Of a stretch of DNA of 64,000 bases, positions 55,243 through 63,183 are shown in pieces (the stretch's first letter is position 1; each line of letters begins with the position of its first letter). A program made the position numbers and the translations under genes. Source of the DNA: UBA1715 sp045615765 (lineage in GTDB: Bacteria > Bacteroidota > Bacteroidia > Bacteroidales > UBA1715); contig JAZLFM010000019.1 of NCBI GenBank assembly GCA_045615765.1, positions 13,777-77,776 of the forward strand, written 5' to 3'. Under the pieces are notes generated by a model that was not told the DNA's origin, did no database searches, and saw only the letters and a program-made list of their open reading frames with translations.

Positions 55243-55849
55243 GTTTTCTATACTTTCTTGTCCATTCAAATAAACCTATTATTGAAGTTATTATATATGA
55301 CACATATAATATAAGTGTCATATATAAATCTTCAGAGCCCGAATAAATAATCGTTACGACATAAAGCAAATCTGCAGCAATCCAAAAACACCAATATTGT
55401 AGATATTTTTTAGTCAAAAGGAATGTTGCAACTGCACTTATCGCTGTAATAATCGCATCTTGAACAGCAAGTTCCGATGAAGTCTGTCTCAACACAAGTG
55501 TAAACAATATTGCCAGCACTACTATTACCGATAAAGACAATACCCATTCACGAGAGTGCATTTTTATAATCGGCATCGCATCATTATTATTTTGAGCGCC
55601 TTTCTTCCAGCAATAAATTCCATATACACTAGTAATTACATAATAGCCCTGAAAAAACGCATAGGCATAAACTTCTTTCGAGAAAAAACCTATACCTAAT
55701 AAAATTGCAGAAACAATATTACAATACCATAACAATATATTTTGTTTTATTTGAAACCACATAACAAGAAATCCAGTAAGCGTTCCAAACAAAACACAGG
55801 CTTTTACGAATGTAAAATCTGTAAAATAATTACTAATAAAGTCTATCAT
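55226..55849 (-). CDS. pnuC: Nicotinamide mononucleotide/riboside transporter PnuC
   Basis: 207 residues, seven hydrophobic helices. PnuC signatures include LTGFLVMWFQIKQNILLWYCNIVSAILLG-type N-terminal helices with the W-x-x-N motif, AFFQGYYVITSVYGIYCW, and the second-repeat YLQYWCFWIAADLLYVV. PnuC moves nicotinamide riboside (or another vitamin precursor) through the inner membrane. The last codons form half of a terminator hairpin shared with the convergent gene. Confidence 0.92.
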   Translation of the reverse strand: MIDFISNYFTDFTFVKACVLFGTLTGFLVMWFQIKQNILLWYCNIVSAILLGIGFFSKEVYAYAFFQGYYVITSVYGIYCWKKGAQNNNDAMPIIKMHSREWVLSLSVIVVLAILFTLVLRQTSSELAVQDAIITAISAVATFLLTKKYLQYWCFWIAADLLYVVTIIYSGSEDLYMTLILYVSYIITSIIGLFEWTRKYRKQKGQE

Positions 55850-55859
55850 AACAATCTAT

Positions 55860-58454
55860 CTAATGTGTACTTTCACCACTAAATTTATGAACGAATCCCG
55901 CCAATTCTCTCTTATGTATTTCACAATCCGACCAATATTCATAAACGTCACAAACATAATAGAATACGCCATCGGAAATTCGTTTTTTTGTTTTAAAATG
56001 AGTACCATCCCAATTTAAGTCCGGATTATCCGTGGCAAACACCAACTGGCCCCAAGCATCATACAGTTTCATATCAACTCGTTGTACAAATTTATTTACA
56101 ACAGGATGAAACAAATCATTCTCTCCATCAGCATTTGGTGTAAACACATTTGGTAAAGAATATTGCGGACAGTTGTACAAACAAGTATCATACACATATT
56201 TCCCGACATTTCCTGCAGAATCCTCCGCAGCCACATAGTAGCAGCCTGCCATATTTGCGACAGAATCAGCAAAAGAATGAACATAGGATGTCTGAGATGG
56301 TGACACAGTTGCTATAATTTGCCAATCTGGATATTCACAGTTTTTAAAATAGACATATACATTTTTTATTTCATCTTGTTCATCAATTTTCCAAGAGATT
56401 GTTCTCGACATTGACTCGCACGATTGCGTTACCTGCAATGGCATAGTCTTAGGAGGAACCGTGTCGGCAGGAATCGCACACAAAATCTGCGAATTATTAT
56501 AGACACGTTTTGGCAACAAATGATAGTCAAAATAGCCACTAGTAGTCACGAAATAAATATATTCTTTTCCATTATCCAAACCAGAATCCCAAAATTCATC
56601 TGAATCAAAATATCCTATTCTTGTAAACGAAGACTCACTCGGTGCTTTTCTCAAAACGAACAAAGTATCATTTTCCCACCCGACCGAAGCATCTAAAGTT
56701 AGTTTTACCTTATGATTATATGCTTCGTAGCTCAAAAACGGAGACGAAGACACTGGCGGTGCACCAATTAATATAGGTGTCCCTGACGCCAATGAATAGA
56801 ATTCGATTTTATACGAATATACCGAATCATTGGTATTTAGATTTTTATCGACAAATGTTGTATCGGTTAAACCATCAACTTTAGCCACTAATGATAACTG
56901 TTCCCCATACATACCTGTAGAACGATACAACCAATACTGATAAGGTTTTGGATAGGTAATTGAATCAAATTCACGAGGAATTGACCAAGCAACATACATT
57001 TCCCCATTTTTCGTATCAGTTTTTTGTACGCTTACGTTAGTCAAAACTGGTGAAGATGGTACTAATTGCGCACAAACTTCTTGAGAAATATAGCTGGAAT
57101 AATTCGTTCCAAACACCGAGCACAATCTATAACAATATGTAAATCCTGGAGTTAATCCTATTCCATTATTATTATCGAAAAACTCTTTTTTAGAGGCAGC
57201 CACAGTTGCTATTTTTTCATAGTCATCCGCCAAACTATCGGGCAACCCGACTTCACAATATTCTGGCGTGTAAGAGGTTGCTTTTCGTGAACGATAAATA
57301 TCGTAAGCAGTTATTTGAGGTGCACATAATGAATCTTCCCACGACAATGACACAGATACCGATTGTGGAACTGCGGAGATTCGAACTGGAGAATGACCTA
57401 TTACTTTAATTGCCACAGACTTCATATCGGCAAGTGCTACTTTATCGTCATCAACAGCCTTGAACAAAACAGAATATGACTGTTCACGTATTTCCTTACA
57501 AGTAGGCACCCATACAAATTCGGCAGTAGTTTTTCCTTTTTCTGACGAAGTCTTTGTAAAAGTTGCCTTCTGCTCTACCTCAAACGGTCCACCTGTAGCT
57601 GTAAGCGATACATAATTACTATCAGCATCGGTAGCCATTACCGAAAACCGAACCGTGTCACCTACACGTACGCATACATCATGTAAGGGTTCTATTTTGG
57701 GAACCGTATTATTCGCGTCAAAAACATCTATCTGCATATCACGAACAATCTCACTTATCTTTGTACCTCTACGCCATTCTTCTACAACCATTGCAACATT
57801 ATACGAGCCCAAAACTATAGGAGCATCCCAAACTAAATCACCCGTTTTTGCATCTACATAAAAATCATTACTCGTCATAGGCATAGTGTATCCAGATATG
57901 GAAAGACCATTTTCTCCCGAACAAGTCGTAAGTCTATAAGCAAGACTATCTCCATCTGCATCGTACGCCGACGGATTATGAATGAACTTTACACCAATTG
58001 CAGCATTATCAAAAGGAGGATTCGTAAGAATCGGCGTAGTATTACCTCCCAAAATCGCATCGATACGCAAGGTTGTTGAAATCGCGAAAGGAACATTTAC
58101 CGACTCAACTATATTTACAACACCTTCATTACGATTAGGATCAATTATTTGAATTGTGTATGTACCAGGACCTGGATAACTATGGGTTGTTTTATAGATA
58201 TTCTTTGTAAAATCATCAGGAAGAAATTCTTCCGAAATACGACGAATGGTACCCGACGAACCATCGCCCCAATCTATCGGTAAAATATCACGAGTTTTGT
58301 TTGCTTCACTTGGTGTATAGGTATAGGTTACAATTTGTATCTCGTAAATATAACCAGACACATGTCTATAAGTTATTTCTCCAGCCCTATTATGCGTTGC
58401 AAAAGCGGAAAGACAAATAAGAAATGCCAATATGGTCAAATAAAACGACCTCAT
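55860..58454 (-). CDS. T9SS type B cargo protein with Ig/fibronectin-like domains
   Basis: 864 residues. Signal peptide ends at AFATH and the mature protein starts HNRAGEITYRHV, a start common in CHU_C-bearing proteins. A PKD-like segment (IDWGDGSSG, YPGPGTYTIQI) is followed by cadherin-like and fibronectin-III-like domains (YDADGDSLAYRLTT, ITAYDIYRSRKA). The C-terminal 90 residues are a type B sorting domain: VFTPNADGENDLF, KLYDAWGQLVFATDNPDLNWDG and a last AGFVHKFSG strand. Exported by the type IX system to the surface. It directly follows the lipoprotein gene at 58455 with no gap. Confidence 0.92.
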   Translation of the reverse strand: MRSFYLTILAFLICLSAFATHNRAGEITYRHVSGYIYEIQIVTYTYTPSEANKTRDILPIDWGDGSSGTIRRISEEFLPDDFTKNIYKTTHSYPGPGTYTIQIIDPNRNEGVVNIVESVNVPFAISTTLRIDAILGGNTTPILTNPPFDNAAIGVKFIHNPSAYDADGDSLAYRLTTCSGENGLSISGYTMPMTSNDFYVDAKTGDLVWDAPIVLGSYNVAMVVEEWRRGTKISEIVRDMQIDVFDANNTVPKIEPLHDVCVRVGDTVRFSVMATDADSNYVSLTATGGPFEVEQKATFTKTSSEKGKTTAEFVWVPTCKEIREQSYSVLFKAVDDDKVALADMKSVAIKVIGHSPVRISAVPQSVSVSLSWEDSLCAPQITAYDIYRSRKATSYTPEYCEVGLPDSLADDYEKIATVAASKKEFFDNNNGIGLTPGFTYCYRLCSVFGTNYSSYISQEVCAQLVPSSPVLTNVSVQKTDTKNGEMYVAWSIPREFDSITYPKPYQYWLYRSTGMYGEQLSLVAKVDGLTDTTFVDKNLNTNDSVYSYKIEFYSLASGTPILIGAPPVSSSPFLSYEAYNHKVKLTLDASVGWENDTLFVLRKAPSESSFTRIGYFDSDEFWDSGLDNGKEYIYFVTTSGYFDYHLLPKRVYNNSQILCAIPADTVPPKTMPLQVTQSCESMSRTISWKIDEQDEIKNVYVYFKNCEYPDWQIIATVSPSQTSYVHSFADSVANMAGCYYVAAEDSAGNVGKYVYDTCLYNCPQYSLPNVFTPNADGENDLFHPVVNKFVQRVDMKLYDAWGQLVFATDNPDLNWDGTHFKTKKRISDGVFYYVCDVYEYWSDCEIHKRELAGFVHKFSGESTH

Positions 58455-59258
58455 TTATTCATCTGTTTCAGGAATTTCGAAAGAAAACACAGGAGAGCCA
58501 TCCAACAAATTTGGATAAACAAAAATATCCTTATCTATCTGATACGATACAGCGCGAGCATTATCGCAATATGCACGGACATATACAGTAGAACCTTCAG
58601 AAAAACCATTCTCCAATAATTTATCAAATGGCTTTAACACAACAGAATGCTGTTCTTTACCACCAACCGACGAGGCTGCACCAGAATTGTATGCATAATC
58701 ATAATTATCAGAAGAAACATCAGCTGTCTTACCAAAGAAATACCACGTTGAAAGGCTATACGAAGAATTTGAAGCAGTAAAATATAATGTTCTATAAATT
58801 GACAACACATTCTCTTTTACCGAAAGAGAATCAATTTCTATAGCTCCCTGCGTTGGTTTTGCCAAATACAATGTTTCCAAAGTATCAGCCGAAGTAGTAT
58901 CATATCTATATGCATACAAGGCATTGCTACCATATCCATCTTTCGTGAATTCAAGGAAATACCAACCACCATGTGGTTTATACATATCCCAATATCCTTT
59001 CGAATCCGTTTTCATATAATACACACTATCCCAAATAGTGGTATCTGATATTGTATCAATACAATGAACTTTTATTGCAATATCGGAGTGATCTTTTTCT
59101 TGCGCACCTGTTTCATCATATAGAAGAACCTGCCCCCAAATACCACGGGTTGTATCAACATCTTCCACATACGCGTCTTTTCCGCACGATGTAAAGACAC
59201 ATGACGCAATAACATACGACAGGAAAGAAAGGACAAAAGATTTCTGAATACAATTCAT
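58455..59258 (-). CDS. Lipoprotein of unknown function
   Basis: 267 residues from ATG 59258; an earlier in-frame ATG lies in the pheS terminator. Signal helix with lipobox FTSC (near residue 25). Beta-rich mature domain with TTRGIWGQVLLYDETG, MKTDSKGYWDMYKPHGGWYFLEF and SEGSTVYVRAYCD. It abuts the T9SS cargo gene without a gap, so the two are co-transcribed; a partner or anchor role for the cargo is inferred from context only. Confidence 0.7.
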   Translation of the reverse strand: MNCIQKSFVLSFLSYVIASCVFTSCGKDAYVEDVDTTRGIWGQVLLYDETGAQEKDHSDIAIKVHCIDTISDTTIWDSVYYMKTDSKGYWDMYKPHGGWYFLEFTKDGYGSNALYAYRYDTTSADTLETLYLAKPTQGAIEIDSLSVKENVLSIYRTLYFTASNSSYSLSTWYFFGKTADVSSDNYDYAYNSGAASSVGGKEQHSVVLKPFDKLLENGFSEGSTVYVRAYCDNARAVSYQIDKDIFVYPNLLDGSPVFSFEIPETDE

Positions 59259-59291
59259 ATACAATGTTTTTATTGTTGTAAAAATAAACAA

Positions 59292-59323
59292 AAAATCCTT
59301 CACCGATACCGATGAAGGATTTT
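59292..59323 (-). terminator. Terminator after pheS
   Basis: An 11-bp stem AAAATCCTTCA/TGAAGGATTTT with T-tract on the minus strand. Confidence 0.85.
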
Positions 59324-59344
59324 CTTATACAAAACCAAACTAGG

Positions 59345-60370
59345 TTATTTTGCAGACTCAAATTGTTTAATAAAACGAGTATCGTTTTTGAAGAATAAGC
59401 GAATATCTTTCACTTGATATTTAAGCATTGCAATACGTTCAACGCCCATACCAAATGCGAATCCAGTGTATTTATCGGCATCGATACCACAACTCTTCAA
59501 CACATTAGGGTCAACCATACCACAACCAAGAATTTCCAACCAACCTGTTCCCTTACATACCGAGCAACCTTTTCCGCCACAAATAGAACAAGAAATATCC
59601 ATTTCTGCAGAAGGTTCAGTAAATGGGAAGTAAGAAGGACGAAGACGAATTTGTGTTTTCGTTCCGAACATTTCTTTTGCGAAGTACAACAACGTTTGTT
59701 TCAAATCAGCAAACGAAACATTTGTATCAACATACAAACCTTCAACTTGATGGAAAATACAATGTGCACGAGCCGAAATCGCTTCATTACGGAATACACG
59801 ACCAGGAAAAATTGAACGAATTGGTGGTTGTGTATGTTCCATCATACGAACTTGTACCGACGAAGTGTGTGTACGAAGTAAAATATCAGGATTTCTTTCG
59901 ATAAAGAATGTGTCTTGCATATCACGAGCAGGATGTTCTGGTGGGAAGTTCAATGCCGAGAACACATGCCAGTCATCTTCTACTTCAGGACCTTCAGAAA
60001 CAGTGAAACCGATTCGAGAGAAAATATCAATGATTTCATTACGCACAATAGAAATAGGATGATGACTACCCAATTCCATTGGCATTTCAGGAAGTGAAGT
60101 ATCTACATTTAACGAATCCGAATCATCGTCATTGCAAAGATTATTTTGTAATGCTTCGAACTTTGCTTGAGCAGCTTGTTTCAAAGCATTTATCTTTTGT
60201 CCGATTTCTTTTTTCTTTTCATTTGGAACTGTACGGAATTCTTCGAAAACCTTATTTAGTTCACCTTTTTTTGAAAGATATTTCAAGCGGAACTCTTCTA
60301 CCTGTTCCTTATTTTCGGCTTTGAAACTCTCTACATCCGAAAGGATTTTTTCTATTAATTGTTGTAACAT
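59345..60370 (-). CDS. pheS: Phenylalanine--tRNA ligase alpha subunit
   Basis: 341 residues. N-terminal coiled coil (MLQQLIEKIL to about 90) that binds tRNA-Phe, then the class II catalytic core: HPISIVRNEIIDIFSRIGF, the DTFFIERNPDILLRTHTSS strand, FRNEAISARAHCIFHQ (motif 2) and the Cys-rich ICGGKGCSVCKGTGW loop followed by GFAFGMGVERIAML (motif 3). pheT is not in the window. The terminator and spacing show it ends the unit with the cyclophilin gene upstream. Confidence 0.96.
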   Translation of the reverse strand: MLQQLIEKILSDVESFKAENKEQVEEFRLKYLSKKGELNKVFEEFRTVPNEKKKEIGQKINALKQAAQAKFEALQNNLCNDDDSDSLNVDTSLPEMPMELGSHHPISIVRNEIIDIFSRIGFTVSEGPEVEDDWHVFSALNFPPEHPARDMQDTFFIERNPDILLRTHTSSVQVRMMEHTQPPIRSIFPGRVFRNEAISARAHCIFHQVEGLYVDTNVSFADLKQTLLYFAKEMFGTKTQIRLRPSYFPFTEPSAEMDISCSICGGKGCSVCKGTGWLEILGCGMVDPNVLKSCGIDADKYTGFAFGMGVERIAMLKYQVKDIRLFFKNDTRFIKQFESAK

Positions 60371-60381
60371 AGTACTTATTT

Positions 60382-61227
60382 TTACTCTACCACCGCTTTA
60401 ATAATCAAAACATCTTGTTCTGGACGATTTGATCTATCTGTCTTTACTTTTGCAATTTTATCTACAACATCAAGACCTTCAACAACTTCTCCAAATACAG
60501 TATAATCCATATCAAGATGAGGAGTTCCGCCTATAGTGCTATAGATATTCTTTTGTTCTTTAGTATAACTAACCGTTGGTATTGCATCCAACGCATCTTT
60601 ACATGTTTCGGCAAAGGCTTGATATTTTTGCATAAATGCGTTTCTATCAGTTTGTTGCAATTGAATAAGTTCATTCAACAAAGCCTTGTTTTCTGGTTTA
60701 TATAATTGATTTTGAATATATTCAGCCTTTGCTTGTTGTGCCTTATTTTGAGCCATAGCATCTAATTGATCTGCAGGAACTTGTTGTCCTACAACAATAT
60801 AGAACTGAGAACCTGAAGATTCCTTATTTGGATTTTGTGGTCCACCTAAACGAGCAGCCGCCAAAGCACCTTTCTTATGAATAAATTTAGGATTGAATTC
60901 TGCTGGGATTGTGTATCCAGGGCCACCAAAACCTAATTGAGCTCCTGCAGCAGCACCTTTTGAATTTGGGTCACCAGCTTGAATCATAAAATTATCGATC
61001 ACACGATGAAATAATAAACTATCGTAATAGTGTTCCTTTACTAATTTCAAGAAATTGTCTCTGTGTAATGGTGTTTCATCGTATAATTTAATTTTTATAA
61101 CACCATAGTTTGTTTCAAAAGTTACAATATTTTCCATTTTACCCTTATTTATTGTTGATGGCAACACACACGCAGCAAGTAATCCTAACAATGCGCACGC
61201 AATACCAATTTTAGTAACAAGTTTCAT
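60382..61227 (-). CDS. Cyclophilin-type peptidyl-prolyl isomerase lipoprotein
   Basis: 281 residues from ATG 61227, giving a lipoprotein signal (LLAAC). Cyclophilin core: TFETNYGVIKIKLYDE, HYYDSLLFHRVIDNFMIQAGDP (the catalytic FHRV), GSQFYIVVG and YTVFGEVVEGLDVVDKI. A helical insertion of about 90 residues (AMAQNKAQQAKAEYIQNQLY and beyond) sits between the last two parts, as in other Bacteroidota cyclophilins. Located in the periplasm or outer membrane, assisting folding. It is 11 bp upstream of pheS and 83 bp after the Rieske-like lipoprotein gene. Confidence 0.92.
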   Translation of the reverse strand: MKLVTKIGIACALLGLLAACVLPSTINKGKMENIVTFETNYGVIKIKLYDETPLHRDNFLKLVKEHYYDSLLFHRVIDNFMIQAGDPNSKGAAAGAQLGFGGPGYTIPAEFNPKFIHKKGALAAARLGGPQNPNKESSGSQFYIVVGQQVPADQLDAMAQNKAQQAKAEYIQNQLYKPENKALLNELIQLQQTDRNAFMQKYQAFAETCKDALDAIPTVSYTKEQKNIYSTIGGTPHLDMDYTVFGEVVEGLDVVDKIAKVKTDRSNRPEQDVLIIKAVVE

Positions 61228-61310
61228 CTCAAAAATTTTTCGCAAGTTACAAATATCGCGTTGAAAAAAGTGCAGATTTATCGTTTTTTTCCCATTTACG
61301 ACACATTTCA

Positions 61311-61766
61311 CTAATAAATACGCAAATCCCCATTATAAAAATCGCACGAAAACTCCCGCAACGGATACATGGCAGGGCCTTCTTCCATATATCTGCCACT
61401 CATATTAAACACCGAACCACACTTCGGACATACCAATAAATCAGGGAAGTGTTTGTCGATTTCCATGGCACAATCACGCGCTTCATTGGTACACGTTCTA
61501 TCAAAAGCCGCAAAATCATCAACGGCACCATCATTTTTTTTACGATATAAAACAACTCCATTGCAATTGTACCCTGCACACACACCGCCAGTATGCAATA
61601 AAGCTGAGCCTCCTATCGTGCGCAACGAAACATAACGAGGATCACTTTCTATGGAAATCACTTTATAATTTAATTCTGTTACAGGTACCGGATTGTCTTT
61701 ATTTCCACATGCAGAAACAAAAACTGCGACAAACGCAACAAGAATATTTCGTAAACGAGCATACAT
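61311..61766 (-). CDS. Lipoprotein with Rieske-like fold and altered cluster ligands
   Basis: 151 residues from ATG 61766 (lipobox VSAC). The pattern FDRTCTNEA then LVCPKCGSVFNMSGRYMEEGPAMYPL matches the Rieske-like lipoproteins of Bacteroidota: a first C-x-(n) loop and a second C-x-x-C-G-S-x-F loop, with the EGPA-x-x-L strand. Classical Rieske ligands are CxH and CxxH; here the second motif is CPKC and the first lacks His after Cys-Thr, so a mononuclear metal or no cluster is likely. Function unknown. Confidence 0.7.
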   Translation of the reverse strand: MYARLRNILVAFVAVFVSACGNKDNPVPVTELNYKVISIESDPRYVSLRTIGGSALLHTGGVCAGYNCNGVVLYRKKNDGAVDDFAAFDRTCTNEARDCAMEIDKHFPDLLVCPKCGSVFNMSGRYMEEGPAMYPLREFSCDFYNGDLRIY

Positions 61767-61779
61767 AAATGAAACTTTG

Positions 61780-61787
61780 TATTTTTG
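61780..61787 (+). promoter_or_regulatory. -7 promoter box of the gene at 61806
   Basis: TATTTTTG, a TAnnTTTG match 18 bp before the ATG at 61806. Confidence 0.5.
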
Positions 61788-61805
61788 TGCAAAGTACATA
61801 TTTTT

Positions 61806-62168
61806 ATGAAAAGAATACTACTCATTTTATGCATTGTTTTTCTTTCGTGTTCTGCCGCCGATGCGCAACGACATAAGAAAGGTTTTATTCCAAACGACGA
61901 TTCTGAAGAATACGACGAAGAAATCCAGGAAGAGGTAAAAAAAGAGGCACAAATACAACTAAATCCTTCCGACAAGGCACAGCAACGTATGATGCGCCAC
62001 AGGGAAAAACGCAAGGAGAAAGAATATACTCGTCACCATAAAGAGATTCAAGACAAGAAGACACTCAAAAAAATGAAAAAGGACAAGAAAAAATCGCAAG
62101 CATACAATCAACACAAACAACCTCTAAAAAGCAGAATGAACGCAAAGAAAAAAGCACGAAGAAGGTGA
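61806..62168 (+). CDS. Exported, very basic hypothetical protein
   Basis: 120 residues from ATG 61806. Signal peptide ends at ADAQ; the mature part is extremely charged with an acidic patch (DDSEEYDEEIQEEVKKEA) and a Lys/Arg/His-rich tail (REKRKEKEYTRHHKEI, KKMKKDKKKSQ). Not recognised; it may bind nucleic acid, LPS or another anionic partner. Its TGA overlaps the GTG of the next gene. Confidence 0.6.
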   Translation: MKRILLILCIVFLSCSAADAQRHKKGFIPNDDSEEYDEEIQEEVKKEAQIQLNPSDKAQQRMMRHREKRKEKEYTRHHKEIQDKKTLKKMKKDKKKSQAYNQHKQPLKSRMNAKKKARRR

Positions 62169-63019
62169 TTCAGAAGTTAACACATACCGAAATCAACCGA
62201 CAAAAATGGGATGCACTGATTGAACAATCTGCATATTCTTCATTGTATGCCCGTTCCCAATTCTTAGACATTGTGTGCCCGAATTGGGAAGCACTCGTGT
62301 TAAACGATTATGACGCTGTCTTTCCCATTCCGACCAAGAAACGATTCGGAATTTCATATGTCGTTCAACCAATTTTTTCACAGCAATATGCTATTTACAC
62401 AAATAGAGAATTAACTGCCGATGAAAAAAATGCATTTATTCAAGAAATCGGACAACACAAATTCATGCGTATTTGTCTTTCCGAACCATTATTGACACCA
62501 GCAAAAGAAAGATGCAATTTTGTGTTAAAATTAGACAAACAATATCAAGACCTACGAGCAAACTACTCACAAAACACCATTCGAAATATAGCTAAAGCAC
62601 AGAAAAACAATATTTTTTGTGAGCAATTATCTGACGCTGACCAAGCAATTGAAAATGTACTGACGCACGACACGAAAAAACACTACCAACCATTTGAGCA
62701 ACAAATATCTTATTTGCTACAAAACATAAACTGGGAAGCATATTCCATAACCGACGGGATACATCGTTATGCAACAGCAATTTTTCTAAAAACAGGCAAT
62801 CGGCTATATTACTTATTCCCTGCAAGTTCAGACGAAGGCAAAGAAAAATCTGCAATGTTTTTACTGATAGATTTCGTTATACAAAAATATGCAAACACCG
62901 ACATAATCATTGATTTTGAAGGTTCGGAACTCGAAGGAGTTAAACGATTCTATCAAGGCTGGGGTGCAGAAAATAATCCGTATTATTTTGTAAAACGAAT
63001 ACGGATTAATGATAAATAA
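62165..63019 (+). CDS. FemAB/GNAT-type acyltransferase
   Basis: 284 residues. The GTG start at 62165 overlaps the previous stop (GTGA). Two GNAT-like halves are visible: SSLYARSQFLDIVCPNWEAL at the N terminus, RANYSQNTIRNIAKAQKNNI in the middle (the K-x-R-x-x-I-x-K-A pattern of FemAB-type enzymes), and HRYATAIFLKTGNRLYYLFPASSDEGKEKSAMF near the C terminus. The final EGSELEGVKRFYQGWGAE segment is common to this family. Substrate unknown. Confidence 0.7.
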   Translation: MIQKLTHTEINRQKWDALIEQSAYSSLYARSQFLDIVCPNWEALVLNDYDAVFPIPTKKRFGISYVVQPIFSQQYAIYTNRELTADEKNAFIQEIGQHKFMRICLSEPLLTPAKERCNFVLKLDKQYQDLRANYSQNTIRNIAKAQKNNIFCEQLSDADQAIENVLTHDTKKHYQPFEQQISYLLQNINWEAYSITDGIHRYATAIFLKTGNRLYYLFPASSDEGKEKSAMFLLIDFVIQKYANTDIIIDFEGSELEGVKRFYQGWGAENNPYYFVKRIRINDK

Positions 63020-63042
63020 TTATTGATTCATTTTTCCCGTCG

Positions 63043-63063
63043 GGGCTGGGCTCTGCCCTGCCC
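63043..63063. repeat. GC-rich palindrome with T-T mismatch
   Basis: GGGC-T-GGGC ... GCCC-T-GCCC, an 8-bp stem with one central mismatch and a TCT loop, of the type seen in dispersed repetitive palindromes. Confidence 0.5.
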
Positions 63064-63100
63064 TGTATATTCCATTAAATTTTAATATCTCCATAAATAT

Positions 63101-63138
63101 AAAAAAAAATCGCAGAACCCGAAATGGATTCTGCGATT
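63101..63138 (-). terminator. Terminator after the FISUMP protein gene
   Basis: Stem AATCGCAGAA/TTCTGCGATT (63108-63117 with 63129-63138) and nine T on the minus strand. Confidence 0.85.
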
Positions 63139-63146
63139 ATATCAAA

Positions 63147-63164
63147 GGGCGTATGAATACGCCC
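63147..63164. repeat. GGGCGTAT palindrome
   Basis: A perfect 8-bp inverted repeat GGGCGTAT-GA-ATACGCCC. Similar palindromes occur dispersed in Bacteroidota genomes. Confidence 0.55.
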
Positions 63165-63183
63165 GTACTAGGGATGGTAAATT

